DNA of 64,000 bases from Glandiceps talaboti. Its lineage: Eukaryota; Hemichordata; Enteropneusta; Spengelidae. Below the pieces are notes generated by a model. The model saw only the letters and a program-made list of their open reading frames with translations. It was not told the DNA's origin and searched no databases. Position 1 is the first letter of the stretch. Each line of letters begins with the position of its first letter. Both the position numbers and the translations under genes were made by a program. Shown here piece by piece: positions 25,257 through 38,100 of the stretch. The DNA is taken from positions 27,802,725 through 27,866,724 of the forward strand of contig NC_135555.1 of assembly GCF_964340395.1 (NCBI RefSeq), given 5' to 3'.

Positions 25257-26135
25257 CACTGTGTGCGTGTGCATCTCTGTGTGTCTTGATCTGTGCCTCT
25301 CTGCTCCCTATTTGTACCAACCTGTCCTCCTGCCATTCCATTGCCCCTCTCCACCCTTGTCTCAGTGTCTCACATCATTTCCAATAATTGAATTGTGTAA
25401 TTTTTACCTCCTATAAGGGTATGGGAGGTATTAAAAGGGGGATGTCTGTCTATGTGTGTGTGTGTGTGTGTGTATGTGTGTGTGTCTGCCTGCCCATCTG
25501 TCTGTCTGTCTGTCCATCTGTCTGTCTGTCTGTCCATCTGTGTGATGTGTGTGTGTGTCTGTCTGTCTGTCTGTCTGTGTCATCATTTTCTTAAAAATGG
25601 CTGGCTCAATTATAATGAAATTTACTACACATCTTTCATATGCTAATGGCAAGAACTGATTAGATTTTGGTAAACATCCAATGATCATTAATTAGTTATT
25701 TTCATAATTTTTTTACAAAGTTGTGTGAAGCGCTTTGAGATGTTTTGTTTTACATGTAAAGTGTTTTTAAAGAAATAAATATTATTATATTATTATTATT
25801 ATTTTGAGTAATTAGGCTATATCATTGGAACACATACTTCAAATTCAATATAATTTGGTGCATATGTTAACCATAACAATGCGCATATGACCTATAAGGT
25901 TTGTTGATTTAGCTTAAAGCTTTTATCAATAATTTGCATAATTAATGAATTTGGGTAATTAGGCTATATCTCAAAAATGCATACTTCAATTTCAATATAA
26001 TTTAGTACATAAGTTCACCATAACTGTAGATTGCAATTTCAATGAATAATTTGCATAATTACTGAGGTTCAGTATTCCCGCTTTATCTTAAGAATACAGT
26101 TCATATACCAACCATAACAATGGGCACAAGTTTGT

Positions 26136-27135
26136 TAGTCCCCGCGGACGAAGTCCGGAACGGGGACTTATGGATTGGGTTCCGTCTGTCCGTCCGTGCG
26201 TCCGCGCGTCCGTGCGTCCGTGTGTCCGTCCGTCCGTCCGTCCGTCCGCAGCCGTTTCTTGGAGATGCCTGTACCGATTTTTTTCAAACTTGGTACAGGG
26301 GCAACATGCTATGGCATACATATGCACGTCAATTTGTTTTATGATACGATCCAATATGGCCGCCTAGCAGCCATTTTGTTTGTGAATTTTCCCTGTCTAA
26401 AGCCATAACTCAGACATGCTCACACAGATCTCATTCAGAGTTGGTATTAGGACAGTGTTCTATGGCATATATGTGCATATTCATTGTTGTCATGATACGA
26501 TCCAATATGGCCGCCTGGCAGCCATTTTGTTTGTGAATTTTCATGTCCAAAGCCATAACTTAGACATGCTTGAACAGATCTCATTCAAAGTTGGTATTAG
26601 GACAGTGTTCTATGACATACATGTGCATATCCATTTTCATTGTGATACGATCCAATATGGCTGCCTGGCAGCCATTTTGTTTGCAAATTTTCCATGTCCA
26701 AAGCCATAACTCAGACATGCTTGAACAGATCTCATTCGAAGTTGGTATTAGGACAGTGTTCTGTGACATACATGTGCATATCCATTTTCGTCATGATACG
26801 ATCCAATATGGCTGCCTGGCAGCCATTTTGTTTGTGAATTTTCCATGTCCAAAGCCATAACTCAGACATGCTTGAACAGATCTCATTCAGAGTTGGTATT
26901 AGGACAGTGTTCTATGACATACATTTGCATATCCATTTTCATATTGATACATGTATGATCCCCCATACCCGACCAATCCTTTATTGTTGTAGGCATGTTC
27001 CATGTCCGACAAGCAGACACAACATATCTAAGTCTGTTTGATTTAGGTTCACAAGTGTTGTTGCGTGATCAGAGTAGTGCTAATTCCTTAAAACCCAATC
27101 ATAGGGGGACTATGTCATTCTCAATGGCTTGTTGA
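26136..27135 (+). mobile_element. Dispersed family G, copy 1, with internal tandem array
   Basis: Starts TTAGTCCCCGCGGACGAAGT, a hairpin-forming sequence closed by CCGGAACGGGGAC. A CCGT microsatellite follows, then the conserved CAGCCGTTTCTTGGAGATGC. Next come four to five tandem units of about 146 bp (26290-26940) carrying CAATATGGCYGCCTGGCAGC and CATGCTTGAACAGATCTCAT. The 3' part ends TAATTCCTTAAAACCCAATC followed by GGGGACTATGTCATT and a GTCATT-CTC-AATG.C hairpin. The same ends recur at 40720-41030 and 48416-50815. A non-autonomous transposon is likely; the class is not proven. Confidence 0.65.
26290..26945 (+). repeat. ~146-bp tandem repeats inside family G
   Basis: Successive units contain ATGATACGATCCAATATGG, GCAGCCATTTTGTTTG and GTTGGTATTAGGACAGTGTT. 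All three frames stay open for long stretches, but protein similarity between units only reflects DNA repetition. Confidence 0.9.
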
Positions 27136-27725
27136 CATAGCCTTTATGTTAATGAGTAATTTGAATGATTAATGATCTTCAGTAATTAAGCTATATCTAT
27201 GGAATGCACGTTTCAAATTCCATATAATTTAGCACATACATCAACCATGACAAAGCACATATCCTCTAAAGCCTGTTGTTATAGTTTTTACTTTTATGAC
27301 TAATTTGCATAACTAATGATTTTCGGTAATTAGGCAATTTCTTAAGAATGCAAACTTCAAATTTCAGATAATTTTGTATATGTATTAATGGTTGATGGTA
27401 AAGAGGTGCATGTGTCATTTAAAGCTTGATGTGTTGTATCTTATAATATATGTGGTTAATTTGCATAATCAATGTTTTTTTTTGATAATTAGGCAATATG
27501 TTAACTGTGCAAGCTTCAAATTTCATTTAGTTTCATATAATTAATTGTCCAATTAAGTGGTACATCATGTATAATAGCTATAGTTTAGAATTTTGTATTC
27601 CAACAATGTGTGTAGGCCCTATGATTTTGCTGTTACGGGAGATTCAGTTTAAAACTGGTCTTCTTGCCAGTCATTTAAAAGTGTTTCTTACTGTTTAACT
27701 CTTTAATATTCATAAGCAACTGTAG

Positions 27726-27840
27726 ATGCTGCCTCTGATGGAGATGGAACTCTTGTTGATGGCTTTGTAATGATAGGTGCTAGTAACTGGATTGATATGG
27801 AACAACTCACACCATGCTTTGATCATAAACTTCACAAAGA
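27726..27840 (+). CDS. NSMAF: NSMAF/FAN exon: linker before the WD40 domain
   Basis: Bounded by an AACTGTAG acceptor (AG at 27724-27725) and a perfect GTAAGTG donor at 27841. Using the single base left over from the 7442-7629 exon it encodes DAASDGDGTLVDGF, ending with FDHKLHK plus two bases. The next exon supplies the third base, giving HKD followed by SVMCVKL, which matches the HKDQVTCVAV-type entry into the first WD40 repeat of FAN. The aspartate/glycine-rich start is a variable linker. Phase continuity on both sides supports the exon, though its linker part has no conserved motif of its own. Confidence 0.8.
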
Positions 27841-27984
27841 GTAAGTGATTTGGAAAGCTTTTATCCACTTAATGATTTGTTATTCAATGCTTTCAAGAAT
27901 AATAGTTGGCCCATTGTAAGTTGAGGTTGTGTGATAGAGTTTACTAATAATTAAACATGTTTGTTGATGTTCTCAATAATCTAG

Positions 27985-28350
27985 GTATGAAGTTAAAGGC
28001 CAAGGTTTCAATCCCAAGTTCTCACATTAGTGTTATCAGGGTTTCAATCCCAGGTTTAAAGTCAAAAACTGCCTGCCCGATTGCCATGATATTTGGTGGG
28101 TATATAACCTTGTTGGATGTCTAGTTAAGAAATTGTTCAAATCAAAATGATCTTACCACCAGTGTGTGATTTGGGTCAAAATATATGATTTTGGGTCAAA
28201 AACTTAAAAGTCAAAAACTACTAGGCAGCCTGGTGTGAAATTTGGTACAAATGTTTTTTTGGATGTGTAGATTAAGAATTGGCCATACACATATCAATAG
28301 CCAAATGATGGTTTATATTGCAAAGATGAAAACTGGGAAGAGTAGACAAG
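27985..28350 (+). repeat. Family F fragment
   Basis: Contains GATTGCCATGATATTTGGTGG, TGTCTAGTT-AGAAATTGTTC and AATCAAAATGATCTTACCACC, the core shared with 39360-39470, 45890-45950 and 52930-53010. Truncated copy without the CTGT 5' part; it leads directly into the telomere-motif array. Confidence 0.75.
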
Positions 28351-28372
28351 TTAATGAAGATTCACCCCAAAA

Positions 28373-31300
28373 AGGGTTAGGGTGGTCATATCCACATTAC
28401 AGGGTTAGGTTGATCATATCCACATTACAGGGTTAGGGTGGTCATATCCACATTACAGGGTTAGGGTGGTCATATCCACATTACAGGGTTAGATCATATC
28501 CACTACAGGGTTAGGGTGGTCATATCCACATTACAGGGTTAGGGTGGTCATATCCACATTACACGGTTAGGGCGATGATATCCAAATAACAGGGTTAGGG
28601 TGGTCATATCCACATTACAGGGTTAGGGTGATCATATCCACATTACAGGGTTAGGGTGGTCATATCCACATTACAGGGTTAGGGTGGTCATATCCACATT
28701 ACAGGGTTAGGGTGGTCATATCCACATTACAGGGTTAGATCATATCCACTACAGGGTTAGGGTGGTCATATCCACATTACAGGGTTAGGGTGGTCATATC
28801 CACATTACACGGTTAGGGCGATGATATCCAAATAACAGGGTTAGGGTGGTCATATACACATTACAGGGTTAGGGTGATCATATCCACATTACAGGGTTAG
28901 CTCTTATCCACACTACAGGGTTAGGGTGGTCATATCCACATTACAGGGTTAGGGTGATCATATCCACATTACAGGGTTAGATCATATCCACATTACAGGG
29001 TTAGATCATATCCCGGCACACTACAGGGTTAGGGTGGTCATATCCACACTACAGAGTCAGGGTGGTCATATCCACACTACAGGCCGGGTTAGGGTGGTCA
29101 TATCCACATTACAGGGTTAGGGTGGTCATGCATAAATTATCCACATTACAGGGTTAGGGTGGTCATATCCACATTACAGGGTTAGGGTGGTCATATCCAC
29201 ATTACAGGGTTAGGGTGGTCATATCCACATTAGCAGGGTTAGGGCGATGATATCCACATTACAGGGTTAGGGTGCACGGTCATATCCACACTACAGGTTT
29301 AGGGTGATCATATCCACATTACAGGGTTAGATCATATCCACACTATAGGGTTAGGGTGATCATATCCACATTACAGGGTTAGGGTGGTCATATCCACATT
29401 ACAGGGTTAGGGTGATCATATACACGTACACTACAGGGTTAGGGTGATCATATCCATATACTACAGGATTAGGGTGACCATATACACACTACAGGGTTAG
29501 GGTGATCATATCCACACTACAGGGTTAGGGTGATCATATCCACATGACAGGGTTAGGGTGATCATATCCACATTACAGGGTTAGGGTGGTCATATCCACA
29601 CTAGGGTTAGGGTGATTATATCCACACTGCAGGGTTAGGGTGATCATATCCACATTACAGGATTAGGGTGATCATATCCACACTACAGGGTTAGGGTGAT
29701 CATATCCACATTACAGGGTTAGGGTGATCATATCCACATTACAGGGTTAGGGTGATCATATCCACATTAGGGTTAGGGTGATCATATCCACATTAAGGGT
29801 TAGGGTGATTATATCCACATAACAGGGTTAGATCATATCCATACTACAGGGTTAGGGTGGTCATATACACATTACAGGGTTAGGGTGATCATATCCACAT
29901 TACAGGGTTAGATCATATCCATACTACAGGGTTAGGGTGGTCATATCCACATTACAGGGTTAGGGTGGTCATATCCACACTACAGGATTAGGGTGATCAT
30001 ATCCACACTACAGGGTTAGGGTGATCATATCCACATTACAGGGTGAGGGTGATCATATCCACATTACAGAGTTAGGGTGATCATATCCACATTAAAGGGT
30101 TAGGGTGATCATATCCACATTACAGGGTTATAGGGTGATCATATCAACATTACAGGGTTCGGGTGGTCATATCCACATTACAGGGTTAGGGTGGTCATAT
30201 CCACATTACAGGGTTAGATTATATCCACATTACAGGGTTAGGGCGATGATATCCATACTACAGTGTTAGATCATATCCACACTATACTGTTACGGTGATC
30301 ATATCCACATTACAGTGTTAGGGTGATTATATCCACATTACAGTGTTTGGGTGATCATATCCACATTACAGGGTTAGGGTGATTATATCCACACTACAGG
30401 GTTAGGGTGATCATATCCACATTACAGGATTAGGGTGATTATATCCACATTACAGGGTTAGGGTGGTCCCACACTACAGGGTTAGGGTGATCATATCCAT
30501 ATTACAGGGTTAGGGTGATCATATCCACATTACAGGGTTAGATCATATCCACATTACAGGGTTAGATCATATCCACATTAGAGGGTTAGGGCGATGATAT
30601 CCACACTACAGGGTTAGATCATATCCACACTACATGGTTAGGGTTGTCATGTCCACATTATAGGGTGATCATATCCACATTACAGGGTGATCATATCCAC
30701 ATTACAGGGTTAGATCATATCCACATTACAGGGTTAGATCATATCCACATTACAGGGTTAGTTCATATCCACATTACAGGGTGATCATATCCACATTACA
30801 GGGTGATCAAAACCGCCACATTACAGGGTGATGATATCCACATTGCAGGGTTAGATCATATCCACACTACAGGGTTAGGGTGGTCATGTCCACATTATAG
30901 GGTTAGGGTGGTCATATCCACGTTACAGTGTTAGGGTGGTCTTATCCACATTACAGGGTTAGGGTGATCATATCCACATTACAGGGTTAGATCATATCCA
31001 CATTACAGGGTGATGATATCCACATTGCAGGGTTAGATCATATCCACACTACAGGGTTAGGGTGGTCATCTCCACATTACAGGGTTAGGGTGGTTATATC
31101 CACATTACAGGGTTATGGTGATCATATCCACATTACAGGGTTAGATCATATCCACACTACAGGGTTAGGGTGGTCATATCTACATTCCAGGGTTAGGGTG
31201 GTCATATCCACATTACAGGGTTAGGGTGATCATATCCACATTACAGGGTTAGATCATATCCACACTACAGAGTTAGGATGGTCATATCCTCATTACAGGG

Positions 31301-33208
31301 TTAGGGTGATCATATCCACATTACAGGGTTAGATCATATCCACACTACAGAGTTAGGATGGTCATATCCTCATTACAGGGTTAGGGTGATCATATCCACA
31401 TTACAGGGTTAGATCATATCCACACTACAGGGTTAGGGTGGTCATATCCACACTACAGGGTTAAGGTGGTCATCCACACTACAGGGTTAGGGTGGTCATA
31501 TCCACACTACAGGGTTAGGGTGGTCATATCCACATTACAGGGTTAGGGTGGTCATGCATATCCACATTACAGGGTTAGGGTGGTCATATCTACATTACAG
31601 GGTTAGGGTGATCATTTCCACATTACAGGGTTAGATCATATCCACACTATAGGGTTAGGGTGATCATATCCACATTACAGGGTTAGGGTGGTCATATCCA
31701 CACTACAGGATTAGGGTGATCATATCCACACTACAGGGTTAGGGTGATCATATCCACATTACAGGGTTAGGGTGATCATATCTACATTACAGGGTTAGGG
31801 TGATCATATCCACATTAAGGGTTAGGGTGATCATATCCACATTAAGGGTTAGGGTGATTATATCCACATAACAGGGTTAGATCATATCCATACTACAGGG
31901 TTAGGGTGGTCATATACACATTACAGGGTTAGGGTGATCATATCCACATTACAGGGTTAGATCATATCCATACTACAGGGTTAGGATGTTCATATCCACA
32001 TTACAGGATTAGGGTGGTCATATCAACAATACAGGATTAGGGTGATCATATCCACACTACAGGGTTAGGGTGATCATATCCACATTACAGGGTGAGGGTG
32101 ATCATATCCACATTACAGAGTTAGGGTGATCATATCCACATTAAAGGGTTAGGGTGATCATATCCACATTACAGGGTTATAGGGTGATCATATCAACATT
32201 ACAGGGTTAGATCATATCCACATTACAGGGTTAGAGTGATCATATCCACATTAAAGGGTTAGGGTGATCATATCCACATTACAGGGTTATAGGGTGATCA
32301 TATCAACATTACAGGGTTAGATCATATCCACATTACAGGGTTAGAGTGATCATATCCACATTACAGGGTTAGGGTGATTATATCCACATTACAGGGTTAG
32401 ATCATATCCACATTACATGGTTAGATCATATCCACATTACAGGGTTAGATCATATCCACACTACAGGGTTAGGGTGATCATATCCACACTACAGGGTTAG
32501 GGTGATTATATCCACATTACAGGGTTAGGGTGATTATATCCACATTACAGGGTTATAGTGATTATATCCACATTACAGGGTTAGGGTGATCATATCCACA
32601 TTACATGGTTAGATCATATCCACATTACAGGGTTAGATCATATCCACACTACAGGGTTAGGGTGATCATATCCACATTAGAGGGTTAGGGTGATTATATC
32701 CACATTACAGGGTTAGGGTGATTATATCCACATTACAGGGTTAGGGTGATCATATCCACATTACAGGGTTAGGGTGATCATATCCACATTACAGAGTTAG
32801 GGTGATCATATCCATATTACAGGGTTAGATCATATCCAAATTACAGGGTTAGGGTGATCATATCCACATTACAGGGTTAGATCATATCCACATTACAGGA
32901 TTAGGGTGATTATATCCACATTACAGGGTTAGATCATATCCACATTACAGGGTTAGGGTGATTATATCCACATTACAGGGTTAGGGTGATCATATCCACA
33001 TTACAGGGTTAGGGTGATCATATCCACATTACAGGGTTAGGTTGATCATATCCATATTACAGGGTTAATAGATCATATCCACATTACAGGATTAGGGTGA
33101 TTATATCCACATTACAGGGTTAGGGTGGTCATATCCACATTACAGGGTTAGATCATATCCACATTACAGGGTTAGATCATATCCACACTACAGGGTTAGG
33201 GTGGTCAT
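28373..33208 (+). repeat. 28-bp minisatellite with TTAGGG motif (~170 copies)
   Basis: The unit is CATATCCACATTACAG plus GGTTAGGGTGRT, with a shorter variant in which GGTTAGGGTG is replaced by GGTTAGAT. It spans 4.8 kb of the intron between two NSMAF exons. Blocks of the same unit variants recur (for example around 29850-30060 and again 31880-32140), showing higher-order duplication. Every unit carries GGTTAG, usually GGTTAGGG, a telomere-like hexamer, but the rest of the unit rules out a true telomere tract. Confidence 0.97.
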
Positions 33209-33369
33209 GTCACCTCAGCATTGCTAGCACCCATTTCATTTATGTAGCCATCTACATGCCACCACAATTAGTTTTTTTTGTGTCTATCTTTAATTGTTTG
33301 CAAAACAAGGTGTGCCATGGTCATATTAACTTCGTCATGATAGCTGCTAATTCTCCTTACACTTTACAG

Positions 33370-33428
33370 CTCTGTGATGTGTGTCAAATTATCTGATGGC
33401 TGTAAGAATATCTTCTCTGCATCTCAAG
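33370..33428 (+). CDS. NSMAF: NSMAF/FAN exon: first WD40 repeat, first half
   Basis: A 59-nt exon between a CACTTTACAG acceptor and a GTGACA donor at 33429. It encodes SVMCVKLSDGCKNIFSASQ, matching the opening strands of the first WD40 blade of FAN (VTCVAV ... VFTTSQ in the human protein). The final G plus AT of the next exon forms the codon of the conserved Asp in SQD. It stands only 160 bp downstream of a 4.8-kb minisatellite. Confidence 0.88.
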
Positions 33429-33950
33429 GTGACAATAATTACACAACATTTTTCCACCCATTTTTTTAATAAGTAAATTATGTTTATCTTCAAGTTGATA
33501 TGCAGTATGTGATGTCTGTGATGTTCAAGGGAATAAAAGTTTAAAGTTGTGCACAATTTTGTAACAGTTATATGTCTACCAACTTCTCATTCAAAAACAG
33601 AAAAGCAAGTTATTGAAAACTTTCACTAGATCATAGTTCTTACTGAAAAGGACACAAAGCTCTTTTGTTATCTGATTGAAATCCCTTTTGTTAAAATGCT
33701 ATTATCTGGGACATTTTAAAAGTATGTTAGTATCTAAATAATATCAAAATAGTTATCTGCTTCAAGACATGGTTTTAGTTTTAGTTTGTAAATCTCAAAA
33801 ACTGTACCCTCAGTAAAGGATAGTTATACCCCAGGACTTAATGTACTAAGTGACTACAAAGTAGAAATATGACGTCAAGCCCTCTTGTGAAAATAACAAA
33901 GAATGCAAAGAGACCAGACCACTGAGATATTGTCTGGTTTAATTTTACAG
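33429..33950 (+). other. NSMAF intron (522 bp)
   Basis: Short intron between two WD40 exons, GTGACA...TTTTACAG. No repeats recognised. Confidence 0.8.
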
Positions 33951-34086
33951 ATACCATGTTGAAGATATATTCTTTGGAAGACCAGCGCCAACTGCGCAGT
34001 GTGAATTTATCCAACATGGCATTATCGTCCCTGTCAATAATGCCGGATGATAAAACTATCCTTGTAGGTGGCTGGGATAACAATGT
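33951..34086 (+). CDS. NSMAF: NSMAF/FAN exon: WD40 repeats 1-2
   Basis: 136 nt after an AATTTTACAG acceptor. It encodes TMLKIYSLEDQRQLRSVNLS, then NMALSSLSIMPDDKT and GGWDNN. Human FAN has the matching STLKMFS, FSNMALSS and SSWDNNV segments, so identification is firm. I place the donor at GTTAGT (34087), because only that choice makes codon GTA across the junction and continues YLYS in the next exon; another GT three bases later breaks the frame. The WD dipeptide of the blade is visible in GGWDNN. Confidence 0.92.
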
Positions 34087-34164
34087 GTTAGTATAAGTAC
34101 TAGTTTCAATTATGCACTACAGCTTCTGGAAGCATTCACATAGCAATTTCTATCCTACCAGGTC

Positions 34165-34295
34165 CCAAAAATACAGCTCGGTTTAATGACTGAGGCACAA
34201 TTGTGGCTCAAATCTTGCCCAAAGACTTGAACCATTTAGAAACAAACGTCAATTACTAGGCTCAAACCGACAACTTGTAGACTTAACAGAAATAT
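34165..34295 (-). repeat. tRNA-derived SINE, diverged copy
   Basis: Shares GACTGAGGCACARTYGTGGY, CAAATCTTGCCCAARGACT and the GGCTCRAACC-x-AC-ACTTGTAGA block with 44780-44935. On the minus strand this reads as a degenerate box B (GGTTTGAGCC) downstream of a former box A. Confidence 0.6.
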
Positions 34296-34299
34296 ATAA

Positions 34300-35107
34300 C
34301 TGTGGTAGTTTATAGCAATAGTTAAACATACTCTCTATCACATAGTAGGTAGTTGATAACATTTTCTGTGGAGCATCACTCACCTACAGTGATAAGATTC
34401 TATGATCAACTTACAGATTTCAAACTGGCCACTGTAATGATTGACCATGACTTCACAGAAAAGAAAGAGTTTTACATGGATCAAAACATGCTTTCATTCA
34501 CATACCATAGAAGGACCTGGTACTTCATTGTAATAATCTATTGCATTTAGTGGCCAAGTTATTTTCTAATATAAACTTCAATAAAGGAATTTGAAATAAG
34601 GTTGATTTCCAAATTTGATTTCCACTCTTCAATTGATAATCTTAGTATGTTTTTGTGTTACTTCTCTTTTCTAATTTTCTACTGTCACTACAAATCAGTA
34701 AACTGACGTTTCTAGCATGTGAGTGATTTTTTCTGGCCAAATGGAAACATGCCTTCAATGTTAATTTGAAAATTCTAATTCCTATTTGAATTTGGTCATG
34801 GCCTAAGTTTGTTTATTCTACAGAAATGACAGAGTGGACATTTGGATGAATAGATACTTTCTATCCACAGCTTGCCACTACCAGTACCACATGTTACTTC
34901 AAATTTTTAGACAGGACCCACACTGAAAACATTGACCCATGTATATAAGGCAATTGTAATAACAAGACCCATTGTTGGGGATTTCTCATTGAAAATCTTC
35001 TACTTAGTCGCCTTGTTCTGATGTGGGATTCTAAAGCATGAGGTTGTTGCCAAAGTTATGGACCGATGATTTGTGAATTTTCAGACCAAAAGTTGACCTA
35101 TGCCTAA
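34300..35107 (+). other. NSMAF intron, no feature seen
   Basis: Unique-looking intron sequence leading into the 30-bp satellite; no domain recognised in its short frames. Confidence 0.5.
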
Positions 35108-38100
35108 GGATTCAATCGTGAAAAAGTGACCCATTTGGGTGGCAAATATACCTTAGTGACCCATTTGGGTGGCAAGTATACCTTAGTGACTCATTTGGGT
35201 GGCAAATATACCTTAGTGACTCATTTGGGTGGCAAGTATACCTTAGTGACTCATTTGGGTGGCAAGTATACCTTAGTGACTCATTTGGGTGGCAAATATA
35301 CCTTAGTGACCCATTTGGGTGGCAAGTATACCTTAGTGACCCATTTGGGTGGCAAGTATACCTTAGTGACTCATTTGGGTGGTAAATATACCTTAGTGAC
35401 TCATTTGGGTGGCAAGTATACCTTAGTGACTCATTTGGGTGGCAAGTATACCTTAGTGACCCATTTGGGTGGCAAGTATACCTTAGTGACTCATTTGGGT
35501 GGTAAATATACCTTAGTGACTCATTTGGGTGGTAAATATACCTTAGTGACTCATTTGGGTGGCAAATATACCTTAGTGACTCATTTGGGTGGCAAGTATA
35601 CCTTAGTGACTCGTTTGGGTGGCAAATATACCTTAGTGACCCATTTGGGTGGCAAGTATACCTTAGTGACCCATTTGGGTGGCAAGTATACCTTAGTGAC
35701 CCATTTGGGTGGCAAGTATACCTTAGTGACTCATTTGGGTGGCAAGTATACCTTAGAGACCCATTTGGGTGGCAAATATACCTTAGTGACCCATTTGGGT
35801 GGCAAGTATACCTTAGTGACCCATTTGGGTGGCAAGTATACCTTAGTGACTCATTTGGGTGGCAAGTATACCTTAGTGACCCATTTGGGTGGCAAGTATA
35901 CCTTAGTGACTCATTTGGGTGGCAAGTATACCTTAGTGACTCATTTGGGTGGCAAGTATACCTTAGTGACCCATTTGGGTGGCAAGTATACCTTAGTGAC
36001 CCATTTGGGTGGCAAATATACCTTAGTGACCCATTTGGGTGGCAACTATACCTTAGTGACCCATTTGGGTGGCAAGTATACCTTAGTGACTCATTTGGGT
36101 GGCAAGTATACCTTAGTGACTCATTTGGGTGGCAAATATACCTTAGTGACCCATTTGGGTGGCAAGTATACCTTAGTGACCCATTTGGGTGGCAAGTATA
36201 CCTTAGTGACTCATTTGGGTGGCACGTATACCTTAGTGACTCGTTTTGGTGGCAAATATACCTTAGTGACCCATTTGGGTGGCAAGTATACCTTAGTGAC
36301 CCATTTGGGTGGCAAGTATACCTTAGTGACCCATTTGGGTGGCAAGTATACCTTAGTGACTCATTTGGGTGGCAAATATACCTTAGTGACCCATTTGGGT
36401 GGCAAATATACCTTAGTGACTCATTTGGGTGGCAAATATACCTTAGTGACCCATTTGGGTGGCAAGTATACCTTAGTGACCCATTTGGGTGGCAAGTATA
36501 CCTTAGTGACTCATTTGGGTGGCACGTATACCTTAGTGACTCGTTTTGGTGGCAAATATACCTTAGTGACCCATTTGGGTGGCAAGTATACCTTAGTGAC
36601 CCATTCGGGTGGCAAATATACCTTAGTGACCCATTTGGGTGGCAAGTATACCTTAGTGACCCATTTGGGTGGCAAGTATACCTTAGTGACCCATTTGGGT
36701 GGCAAGTATACCTTAGTGACTCATTTGGGTGGCAAGTATACCTTAGTGACCCATTTGGGTGGCAAATATACCTTAGTTACCCATTTGGGTGGCAAATATA
36801 CCTTAGTGACCCATTTAGGTGGCAAGTATACCTTAGTGACCCATTTGGGTTGCAAGTATACCTTAGTGACTCATTTGGGTGGCAAGTATACTTTAGTGAC
36901 TCATTTGGGTGGCAAGTATACCTTAGTGACCCATTTGGGTGGCAAGTATACCTTAGTGACCCATTTGGGTGGCAAATATACCTTAGTGACCCATTTGGGT
37001 GTCAAATATACCTTAGTGACTCATTTGGGTGGCAAATATACCTTAGTGACTCATTTGGGTGGCAAGTATACCTTAGTGACCCATTTGGGTGGCAAGTATA
37101 CCTTAGTGACACATTTGGGTGGCAAATATACCTTAGTGACTCATTTGGGCAGCAAATATACCTTAGTGACCCATTTAGGTGGCAAGTATACCTTAGTGAC
37201 CCATTTGGGTGGCAAGTATACCTTAGTGACTCATTTGGCTGGCAAGTATACTTTAGTGACTCATTTGGGTGGCAAGTATACCTTAGTGACCCATTTGGGT
37301 GGCAAGTATACCTTAGTGACCCATTTGGGTGGCAAATATACCTTAGTGACTCATTTGGGTGGCATATATACCTTAGTGACCCATTTGGGTGGCAAATATA
37401 CCTTAGTGACTCATTTGGGTTGCAAATTAATGATCCGTTTGGGCGGCAAATATACCTTAGTGACTCATTTGGGTGGCAAGTATACCTTAGTGACACATTT
37501 GGGTGGCAAATATACCTTAGTGACTCATTTTGATGGCAAATATACCTTAGTGACTCATTTTGGTGGCAAATATACCTTAGTGACCCATTTGGGTGGCAAA
37601 TATACCTTAGTGACCCATTTGGGTGGCAAATATACCTTAGTGACTCATTTGGGTGGCAAATATACCTTAGTGACCCATTTGGGTGGCAAATATACCTTAG
37701 TGACTCATTTGGGTGGCAAATTAATGATCCGTTTGGGCAGCAAATATACCTTAGTGACTCATTTGGGTGGCAAGTATACCTTAGTGACTCATTTGGGCTG
37801 CAAATATACCTTAGTGACCCATTTGGGTGGCAAATATACCATAGTGACCCATTTGGGTGGCAAATATACCTTAGTGACCCATTTGGGTGGCAAGTATACC
37901 TTAGTGACGCATTTGGGTGGCAAGTATACCTTAGTGACTCATTTGGGTGGCAAGTATACCTTAGTGACCCATTTGGGTGGCAAATATACCTTAGTGACCC
38001 ATTTGGGTAGCAAATATACCTTACTGACCCATTTGGGTGGCAAGTATACCTTAGTGACTCATTTGGGTGGCAAGTATACCTTAGTGACCCATTTGGGTGG

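Larger units (their letters stand above)
25409..27655 (+). mobile_element. Dispersed family E, copy 2 (interrupted by family G)
   Basis: Begins near CCTCCTATAAGGGTATGGGAGG with CTGT/TGTG microsatellite at 25446-25580. It carries four to five blocks with AATTAGGCTATATCTCAARA and ends near GCTGTTACGGGAGATTCAG. Family G (26136-27130) sits inside it, between two AATTAGGCTATATC blocks. Confidence 0.6.

Noticed and set aside
26088-26860. Protein repeats LEQISFKVGIRTVFYDIHVH in several frames
   Set aside because: Translation of the 146-bp tandem units of family G; frames break at unit junctions and no domain is recognised.
28373-33208. Interstitial telomere (fused chromosome ends)
   Set aside because: The TTAGGG motif is embedded in a 28-bp unit with unrelated sequence, unlike uninterrupted telomere hexamers.
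28373-33208. CRISPR-like array
   Set aside because: Repeats are contiguous, with no unique spacers, and the context is an animal gene.
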